64,000 nucleotides of DNA from Streptomyces venezuelae ATCC 10712 (GTDB taxonomy: Bacteria; Actinomycetota; Actinomycetes; Streptomycetales; Streptomycetaceae), in contig NZ_CP029197.1 in the NCBI RefSeq assembly GCF_008639165.1, positions 4,406,001-4,470,000 of the forward strand, in the 5' to 3' direction. How positions within the stretch are numbered: the stretch's first letter is position 1; every line of letters starts with the position of its first letter. The position numbers and the translations under genes were made by a program. The notes under the pieces are model-generated. The model had not been told where the DNA came from and did no database searches. It was given only the letters and a program-made list of their open reading frames with translations. This document shows positions 58,312-64,000 of the stretch, piece by piece.

Positions 58312-58794
58312 TCATCGCTCGCCCGCGTCCTCTCGCGGCGCTCCCGGCTCTCCCGACTCTCCCGGCTCTTCCGGCTCTCCTCGCTCTCCCGGCTCTTCCG
58401 GCGCGGCGACGAGCTCTACCTCGAACCCGTCGGCGTTCTCCAGATACGCCGCGTACACGCCCTCGCCGCCCGCGTACGGATGACGGTCGGCGAACAGCAG
58501 CCGCCAGCCGTGCGCGGGCGCCTCGGCGACCAGCGCGTCGACGGCCGTCCGGTCCCCGGCGTGGAAGGCCAGGTGGTTCAGGCCGGGCCGCAGCCGGTCG
58601 TGCACGTCCGACGTACGGGCCGCGGACTGCTCGACGACGAGGTAGAAGGAGCCGAGCGCCCAGCTGCGGCCGCCCTCCCAGCGCTGGAACGGCTCGTACC
58701 CGAGCGCGCCGAGGAGCCAGCCGAAGCTGTCCTCGGCGCGCGCCAGGTCACCCACCCACACCTCGACGTGATGCAGGGCCCCCGCCGGGCTCAC
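58312..58794 (-). CDS. VOC/glyoxalase-family protein
   Basis: A 160-residue protein. LHHVEVWVGDLARAEDSFGWLLGALGYEPF and LNHLAFHAGDRTAVDALVAEA, then YLENADGFEVELVA, hold the VOC metal ligands (His, His, Glu). The C-terminal ~25 residues are a low-complexity Glu/Pro/Gly tail (EEPGERGEPEEPGESGEP) made of repeated codons. GTG 58794 overlaps the helicase stop. Function unspecified; family members detoxify or act in secondary metabolism. Confidence 0.85.
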   Translation of the reverse strand: MSPAGALHHVEVWVGDLARAEDSFGWLLGALGYEPFQRWEGGRSWALGSFYLVVEQSAARTSDVHDRLRPGLNHLAFHAGDRTAVDALVAEAPAHGWRLLFADRHPYAGGEGVYAAYLENADGFEVELVAAPEEPGERGEPEEPGESGEPGAPREDAGER

Positions 58795-60818
58795 CGGTCA
58801 CCCAACTGCGCGGGGAGCGGGGCGGAGTGAAGGACCGTCAGACCCGACACCGCACGGGTCAGCGCCACGTACAGCCGCCGCAGCCCGGTCCGCTCGTCCG
58901 GCTCGCCGTCGACGACCGCCGCCGGCTCGTCCAGGACCACGTAGTCGTACTCCAGGCCCTTCGCGAGCGAGGCCGGGACCAGCGTCAGCCGGGACTCGGC
59001 CGTGGTCTCCTCGCCGGGCGAGAGGTACGCGAGGCCCGCGGCGGTCAGCGCCTCCGCGAGCGGCGCGATCCGCGCGTCGGCGGCGATCAGACCGACGGAC
59101 CCCTCGTGCCCGAGGGCCTCGACGCACGCGCCGACGACGTCCCGGTCCAGGTCCCCGGCCGGGCGGACGTCCAGCGAACCCGGGTTCTCACGCACCGACT
59201 CGACCGGCGCGAGCCCCGGCGACATGTGCGGAAGGAGCCGCGAGGCGTACGCGATCACCTCGCGCGGCACGCGGAAACCGGCGGTCAGCTCCTCCACGAC
59301 CGCCTCCGGCTTCCCCAGGTGCCCGAGCGCCTCCGCCCAACTCGTCGTCGCCCACGGGGTGGTGCCCTGCGCGAGGTCGCCCAGGATCGTCGCCGACCCG
59401 GTCGTGCAGCGCCGGCCCACCGCCCGGTACTGCATCGGGGACAGGTCCTGCGCCTCGTCGAGGACCACGTGCCCGAGCGAGTGCGTCCGCTCCACCAGGT
59501 CCTGCGCCTCGTCGATGAGGACGGCGTCCGCCGCCGACCACTTCGCCGTCTTCACGCTCCGGGCCGGCTTCGTCCACAGCAGCAGCTTCTGCTCGTCCTC
59601 GTCGAACAGCCCCTCGGCGTGCTCCGCGAGGAACTCCGCGTCGCCGAGCAGCCGCAGCACCAGCTTCGCGGGCTCCACCGCCGGCCAGCACTCCTTCACG
59701 ACGGCCTTCACCGCCGTGTTCCGCGCGACCGCGTTCTGCACCCGGTCGTCGGGCGCCTCGCCCGCCTCCTCCATCCGCACCAGGACCGCGTGCGCGATGC
59801 GCTGCGGAAGGGCCTCCCGGGCCGCCCCGTACCGGATGTCGCGGTCCAGCAACTCCTGGACGATCTCCTCCAGTTCGTACGCGGGGACCCGCCAGCGGCG
59901 CGAGCCGCGGACCACCATCAGTGGTTCCTTCGGCAGCGCCACGTGCGAGCGCACCGCCCGCCGCAGCAGCTCCGCCATCCGGGCGTCGCCCTTGACGACG
60001 GCGGTCGCGGCCTCGTCCGTCCCGCGCACCTCGACGTGCCCGCCGACGAGGTCGTCGACGGTGGCCTGCTTGACCTCCAGCTCGCCGAGCGCGGGCAGGA
60101 CCTGCTCGATGTAGTGCAGGAAGGACCGGTTGGGCCCGATGACGAGCGTCCCGGTCCGGGCGAGCCGCTCCCGGTGCGCGTACAGCAGATAGGCGACACG
60201 GTGCAGACCGACGGCGGTCTTGCCGGTGCCGGGACCTCCCTGCACGCACACGGTCCCGGAGAGGTCGGACCGGACGATCCCGTCCTGCTCGGGCTGGATC
60301 GTGGCGACGATGTCCCGCATGGGGCCGACGCGGGGCCGCTCGATCTCGGCCTGGAGCAGCCGGCTGGTCGTCTCCAGCTCCTCCGGGTCGGAGAGGTGCT
60401 CGTCCTCGTACGCGGTGAGCTCGCCGCCCGTGTAGCCGAAGCGGCGCCGCAGTCCGACGTCCTGCGGGTCCTTCTTCGACGCCTGGTAGTACGGCTGCGA
60501 GACCGGCGCACGCCAGTCGATCACCATCGGGTCGCCGTCGGCGTCGTGCACGTGCCGCCGCCCGATGTAGAACCGCTGGCCCTCCTGCGTGGTGTGCAGG
60601 TAGTCCAGCCGCCCGAAGAAGAGCGGGGTGTGGGAGAGGTCGGCCAGCGCCTTGATCCGGTCCTCGATCTGCCGCCCGAGGACGATCGAGTTGACCCAGT
60701 TCGCGGTGACGTCCTTGATGTCGAGCGCCTCGACGTCCTCGCGCATCGCGCGCAGGGCGGCGCGGGAGGAGGTCAGATGGGCACGCTCGCGCGCGAGGGG
60801 ATCGTCGGACACGGGCAC
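58791..60818 (-). CDS. HelD-like UvrD/Rep-type helicase (RNA polymerase-recycling factor family)
   Basis: A 675-residue SF1 ATPase. An N-terminal coiled coil (RERAHLTSSRAALRAMREDVEAL) and FYIGRRHVHDADGDPMVIDWRAPVSQPYY are HelD hallmarks. Walker A is GGPGTGKTAVGLHR, Walker B is HVVLDEAQDLSPMQYR, with GLEYDYVVLDEP and ALTRAVSGLTVLHS at the end. Actinobacterial HelD/HelR proteins bind RNA polymerase and can remove it from DNA, and some give rifamycin tolerance. I saw no rifamycin-type inverted repeat upstream. The ATG start at 60818 follows GAGG weakly. Confidence 0.85.
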   Translation of the reverse strand: MPVSDDPLARERAHLTSSRAALRAMREDVEALDIKDVTANWVNSIVLGRQIEDRIKALADLSHTPLFFGRLDYLHTTQEGQRFYIGRRHVHDADGDPMVIDWRAPVSQPYYQASKKDPQDVGLRRRFGYTGGELTAYEDEHLSDPEELETTSRLLQAEIERPRVGPMRDIVATIQPEQDGIVRSDLSGTVCVQGGPGTGKTAVGLHRVAYLLYAHRERLARTGTLVIGPNRSFLHYIEQVLPALGELEVKQATVDDLVGGHVEVRGTDEAATAVVKGDARMAELLRRAVRSHVALPKEPLMVVRGSRRWRVPAYELEEIVQELLDRDIRYGAAREALPQRIAHAVLVRMEEAGEAPDDRVQNAVARNTAVKAVVKECWPAVEPAKLVLRLLGDAEFLAEHAEGLFDEDEQKLLLWTKPARSVKTAKWSAADAVLIDEAQDLVERTHSLGHVVLDEAQDLSPMQYRAVGRRCTTGSATILGDLAQGTTPWATTSWAEALGHLGKPEAVVEELTAGFRVPREVIAYASRLLPHMSPGLAPVESVRENPGSLDVRPAGDLDRDVVGACVEALGHEGSVGLIAADARIAPLAEALTAAGLAYLSPGEETTAESRLTLVPASLAKGLEYDYVVLDEPAAVVDGEPDERTGLRRLYVALTRAVSGLTVLHSAPLPAQLGDR

Positions 60819-61067
60819 GGTGAAGCCTCCGGGGTGGATGCGCGGACACGTCGAGGTGGCCGCCGGTTACCGACCGGGCGGCGGCTCTCCACGGAGGGAG
60901 GCGGGGAAGCTGGCGAGTGTAACTCCTGAGCGGGGCCGGGAGCGAACGGATTCGCCCCCGTCTCCACCCCGTAGGGGACGGGGTCCCCCTCACGTCGGAC
61001 GGGACAGGGACCCCGGTTCACCCCCCAGACCGATGTGTCATGAATGTCCGAATTCCATCATGGAGAC

Positions 61068-61256
61068 ATGACCGCGACGACCTTCACCCTCGTGACCACC
61101 GTGCCCCGCCCCCGCGTCCGCCCCCTCGGCACCGCCCTCCGCGCGCTCCGCGCCTTCGGCGGCGCGGCGGCGGGCGTCGTCCTCCTCGGCGACTACGGCC
61201 CCCCGCGGGCCGGGGTCAGGAACCCGCGCCCCGTGTACGCCCCCGGCCCCGACTGA
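61068..61256 (+). CDS. Small conserved actinobacterial protein
   Basis: A 62-residue basic protein (TATTFTLVTTVPRPRVRPLG.. to YAPGPD), with one possible short hydrophobic helix (FGGAAAGVVLLGD). GGAG precedes ATG 61068 closely; ATG 61044 is in frame. It converges with the XPB helicase gene, whose stop is 3 bp beyond its own. I do not recognise a function. Confidence 0.5.
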   Translation: MTATTFTLVTTVPRPRVRPLGTALRALRAFGGAAAGVVLLGDYGPPRAGVRNPRPVYAPGPD

Positions 61257-61259
61257 GCG

Positions 61260-62900
61260 CTACGACCCCAGCAGCTCGTCCGCGTCGACGATGCGGTAGG
61301 CGTAGCCCTGCTCGGCGAGGAACCGCTGCCGGTGCGCGGCGAAGTCCTGGTCGATGGTGTCGCGGGCGACCACCGAGTAGAAGTGCGCCTGGTGGCCGTC
61401 GGCCTTCGGGCGGAGCACCCGGCCGAGACGCTGCGCCTCCTCCTGGCGGGAGCCGAACGTGCCGGACACCTGGATGGCGACGGTCGCCTCGGGCAGGTCG
61501 ATGGAGAAGTTGGCGACCTTCGACACGACGAGCACGCTGATCTCGCCGGTGCGGAAGGCGTCGAAGAGCTTCTCGCGCTGGGCGTTCGGGGTCTCCCCCT
61601 TGATGACGGGCGCGTCGAGGTGCTCGCCGAGCTCGTCGAGCTGGTCGATGTACTGGCCGATGACGAGGATCTGCTGCCCCTCGAACTTCTTCACCAGCGC
61701 CTCGGTGACCTTCCGCTTCGTCGCGGTCGTCGCGCAGAAGCGGTACTTCTCCTCGGCCTCGGCGGTGGCGTACGCGAGCCGCTCGGAGTCGGTCAGGTTC
61801 ACCCGCACCTCGACGCAGTCGGCGGGCGCGATGTACCCCTGGGCCTCGATCTCCTTCCAGGGCGCGTCGAACCGCTTGGGCCCGATGAGCGAGAACACGT
61901 CCGACTCCCGCCCGTCCTCGCGGACGAGGGTGGCGGTGAGCCCGAGCCTCCGGCGGGCCTGCAGATCGGCCGTGAACTTGAAGACGGGCGCGGGGAGCAG
62001 GTGCACCTCGTCGTAGACGATGAGCCCCCAGTCCCGGGAGTCGAACAGCTCCAGGTGGGGATAGATCCCCTTCCGCTTGGTCGTGAGCACCTGGTACGTG
62101 GCGATGGTGACCGGCCGGATCTCCTTCTTCGTACCGCTGTACTCGCCGATCTCGTCCTCGGTGAGCGAGGTCCGCTTCACCAGCTCGTGCTTCCACTGGC
62201 GGGCGGAGACGGTGTTGGTCACGAGGATGAGCGTGGTGGCCTTGGCCTGGGCCATCGCCCCGGCGCCGACGAGCGTCTTCCCGGCGCCGCAGGGCAGTAC
62301 GACGACCCCGGACCCGCCGTGCCAGAACCCCTCGACGGCCTGCTTCTGGTACGGCCGCAGGGCCCAGCCGTCCTCGGCGAGGTCGATGCGATGCGCCTCG
62401 CCGTCGACGTACCCGGCGAGGTCCTCGGCGGGCCAGCCCAGCTTCAGCAGGGTCTGCTTGATCTGCCCGCGCTCGGAGGGGTGCACGACGACGGTGTCGG
62501 GGTCGATCCGCTCCCCGACGAGCGGCTGCACCTTCCGCGACCGCAGGATCTCCTCCAGGACGGGCCGGTCGGTGCTGGTCAGCACGAGCCCGTGGGCGGG
62601 GTGCTTGGAGAGGGTGAGCCGGCCGTACCGGTCCATGGTCTCGGCGATGTCGACGAGCAGGGCGTGCGGGACGGGGTAGCGGGAGTACTCGACGAGCGCG
62701 TCGACGACCTGCTCGGCGTCGTGCCCGGCGGCCCGCGCGTTCCACAGCCCGAGCGGCGTCAGCCGGTACGTGTGGATGTGCTCGGGCGCCCGCTCCAGCT
62801 CGGCGAACGGCGCGATGGCCCGGCGGCAGTCGTCGGCGAGCTCGTGGTCGACCTCCAGGAGCAGCGTCTTGTCACTCTGGACGATGAGCGGTCCACTCAC
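61260..62900 (-). CDS. XPB-type DNA repair helicase
   Basis: A 546-residue SF2 helicase. The N-terminal region (LVEYSRYPVPHALLVDIAETMDRYG) precedes RPYQKQAVEGFWHGG, Walker A LPCGAGKTLVGA, the VYDEVHLL DEVH box, GLTATLVREDGRE and VSGTFGSRQEEAQRLGRVLRPK. It acts in DNA damage response or transcription-coupled repair. GTG 62900 with GGAAGGA upstream gives the known SGPLIVQSDKT start. The partial helicase-associated gene at the right edge is its usual neighbour. Confidence 0.95.
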   Translation of the reverse strand: MSGPLIVQSDKTLLLEVDHELADDCRRAIAPFAELERAPEHIHTYRLTPLGLWNARAAGHDAEQVVDALVEYSRYPVPHALLVDIAETMDRYGRLTLSKHPAHGLVLTSTDRPVLEEILRSRKVQPLVGERIDPDTVVVHPSERGQIKQTLLKLGWPAEDLAGYVDGEAHRIDLAEDGWALRPYQKQAVEGFWHGGSGVVVLPCGAGKTLVGAGAMAQAKATTLILVTNTVSARQWKHELVKRTSLTEDEIGEYSGTKKEIRPVTIATYQVLTTKRKGIYPHLELFDSRDWGLIVYDEVHLLPAPVFKFTADLQARRRLGLTATLVREDGRESDVFSLIGPKRFDAPWKEIEAQGYIAPADCVEVRVNLTDSERLAYATAEAEEKYRFCATTATKRKVTEALVKKFEGQQILVIGQYIDQLDELGEHLDAPVIKGETPNAQREKLFDAFRTGEISVLVVSKVANFSIDLPEATVAIQVSGTFGSRQEEAQRLGRVLRPKADGHQAHFYSVVARDTIDQDFAAHRQRFLAEQGYAYRIVDADELLGS

Positions 62901-63032
62901 GTGATCAGTCCTTCCGGCACCCGGCCGTTCCGTAACGACGGCCAATCCTCCAGTCTGCCTGATGCACGGCGGTTGTCGGTGGCTGCTGCCACACTGAAGG
63001 CGACCGGTTCCACGAGAGGGAGGTGGCGAGCG

Positions 63033-63611
63033 ATGAGCGTCGCGCATGATCCGCACTACGGGCCCTGGACCATAGAAGAAGTCCTGGCATTGCCGGAGGA
63101 CCGTGGTCAGCGTCGTGAACTGATGGGGGAAGCGCTCGTGATGTCTCCGGCTCCGGGAACCAAGCACCAGCGGGCGTCGTCGCGTCTCTGGAGTCTGCTG
63201 GATCGCGCCCTGCAGTCGGAGGGCGTGCCCGCCGAAGTCCTGGAAGCGGTCAACCTCATCCTGCCCGACGGGCTCTTCATCCCGGACATTGTGGTGGTCG
63301 AGGCGGCCGCCGCGGCAGAGAACCCGGTCACGTACGACGCCGACGACGTGCTGCTCGTCGTGGAGATCGTCTCGCCGTCGTCGTCCGGCCGCCGGACCGA
63401 CCGGCTGCTCAAGCCGCCGTACTACGCGGAGGCCGGCATCGAGCACCTGTGGCGCCTCGAACTGGAACCCGTGCCGACGCTGGTCGTCTGCGAGCTGCAG
63501 GACGGGCGGTACGTGGAGCGGACCGTCGCCGAGGCCGGGCGGACGACACTGATCGAGAAGCCGTTCCCGCTGGAGGTCGACCCGGCGGCCCTCGTCAGCC
63601 CGAGGACCTGA
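63033..63611 (+). CDS. Uma2-family (restriction endonuclease-fold) protein
   Basis: A 192-residue protein: WTIEEVLALPEDRGQRRELMGEALVM, PDIVVVEA and VLLVVEIVSPSSSGRRTDRLLK carry the PD-(D/E)xK-like D-E-x residues of Uma2/DUF820. AGAGGGAGG precedes ATG 63033. These proteins occur in large families in Streptomyces and cyanobacteria, probably as nucleases of unknown target. It ends at a perfect palindromic terminator. Confidence 0.85.
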   Translation: MSVAHDPHYGPWTIEEVLALPEDRGQRRELMGEALVMSPAPGTKHQRASSRLWSLLDRALQSEGVPAEVLEAVNLILPDGLFIPDIVVVEAAAAAENPVTYDADDVLLVVEIVSPSSSGRRTDRLLKPPYYAEAGIEHLWRLELEPVPTLVVCELQDGRYVERTVAEAGRTTLIEKPFPLEVDPAALVSPRT

Positions 63612-63615
63612 GGCC

Positions 63616-63659
63616 TGTCCTGCGGACTCCGGGCCGGCCGGCCCGGAGTCCGCAGGACA
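63616..63659. terminator. 44-bp perfect palindromic bidirectional terminator
   Basis: Arms 63616-63637 and 63638-63659 are exact reverse complements (22 bp each, centre 63637/63638), between two convergent genes. There is no T tract, so it may work as a cruciform or Rho-independent site without U-run, as is common in Streptomyces. Confidence 0.8.
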
Positions 63660-63663
63660 CGTC

Positions 63664-64000
63664 CTACACCTGGTCGTCCGCCAGTTCCGCCACGCCCGTG
63701 ATGCGGTGGAGGGGGTAGGTGCGGACCTCGTCGGCCGTGTGGTCGTAGGCCGTGACGAAGCCGCCCTCCACCCGGACCGGGGCGATGACCCGCTGGCTCG
63801 CGCCGCCCTCCGCGTTCACGTAGCCGATCCAGACCGCCGAACCCGTCATCGCCGCCGCCTGGACCGTCGCCAGGGTCTCCGCCGCCGAGGTGCGCGGGAG
63901 GGCGCCCGCCGCCGTCGGGGCCGCCGCCGGTTCCTTGCGGACCGCCGTCGCCGCCCGGTCGCCCGCCCGGATCGCACGGACCGCCGCGCCGAGCAGCGTC
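63664..64000 (-). CDS. Helicase-associated/WYL-like domain protein, N-terminus outside the window
   Basis: The C-terminal ~112 residues of a protein read leftward from the right edge. The end TGSAVWIGYVNAEGGASQRVIAPVRVEGGFVTAYDH.. is a WYL-like beta-barrel. In Streptomyces this is the C-terminus of the large helicase-associated protein encoded beside the XPB helicase. Stop at 63664. The start is not in the window. Confidence 0.75.
   Translation of the reverse strand, partial: TLLGAAVRAIRAGDRAATAVRKEPAAAPTAAGALPRTSAAETLATVQAAAMTGSAVWIGYVNAEGGASQRVIAPVRVEGGFVTAYDHTADEVRTYPLHRITGVAELADDQV

Noticed and set aside
60819..60930. Rifamycin-associated inverted repeat upstream of the HelD-like gene
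   Set aside because: Looked for it; no clear matching inverted repeat, so rifamycin control is not claimed.

Overview
The window is high-GC actinobacterial chromosome, almost certainly Streptomyces. Codon third positions are strongly G/C, GTG starts are common, purine-rich Shine-Dalgarno sites are clear, and the families present (ALF-repeat toxin-like protein, XRE/DUF5753 regulator, mycothiol-linked enzymes, BlaI/M56 pair, actinobacterial XPB helicase) are typical of that genus. I see no rRNA, tRNA, transposase, integrase or CRISPR array.

Layout. 1-3.1 kb: 3' part of an Ala-rich coiled-coil polymorphic-toxin-like protein and a candidate immunity gene. 3.1-4.7 kb: a lipoprotein and an HD phosphohydrolase. 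4.75-25.1 kb: biosynthetic locus A. An MFS exporter preceded by two CsoR-type copper boxes is followed by a Cys/Met PLP enzyme. A strong TTGACA/TAGATT promoter then drives a co-oriented run: MaoC dehydratase, two SAM methyltransferases, AurF-type diiron N-oxygenase, SerRS-like amino acid:carrier-protein ligase, AcpS-type PPTase, free carrier protein, a complete SAM-regeneration cycle (MetK, PfkB adenosine-kinase-like enzyme, MetH, MetF, SahH), a mycothiol-dependent isomerase-like protein, and an indigoidine-synthetase-type NRPS (A-Ox-T-TE). The simplest reading is that a small amino acid is loaded on the carrier protein, N-oxygenated and methylated, with a dedicated supply of SAM. A second, glutamine-like unit would come from the NRPS. 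The product is not assignable from sequence.

25.2-37.4 kb: ordinary accessory genes (lipoprotein, winged-helix protein, XRE/DUF6879 set with GTGCAC operator pairs, small Cys-rich proteins, kinase-like proteins, SDR/TetR divergent pair, secreted beta-lactamase-fold enzyme, LysE exporter, peptidoglycan-binding protein, repeat proteins). 37.4-44.9 kb: biosynthetic locus B. It combines an MshA-like glycosyltransferase, a PIG-L deacetylase, a MetRS-like ligase with a lost KMSKS motif, an AsnB-type amidotransferase, a PrpF-family isomerase and a catalytically degenerate SDR. It looks like a re-wired mycothiol pathway in which the CysRS-derived ligase MshC is replaced by a MetRS-derived one. The mshA-like start codon lies inside a perfect 21-bp inverted repeat.

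44.9-50.1 kb: a short secreted peptide gene, a 12-bp minisatellite, two paralogous LuxR-HTH regulators, a Fur regulator, a methyltransferase and a GNAT. 50.2-56.7 kb: a copper region (M56 peptidase/BlaI, CsoR, CopA ATPase, CopZ, a His-rich exported protein, CutC), with CsoR boxes at three points and a DasR-like site before cutC. 56.7-64 kb: phosphotransferase, RibD-like reductase, VOC protein, HelD-like helicase, XPB helicase, Uma2 nuclease-fold protein and a partial helicase-associated protein.

The link most worth testing is that the copper boxes in the copZ/copA region recur upstream of the exporter of locus A, 50 kb away, so the metabolite of locus A may be tied to copper status.
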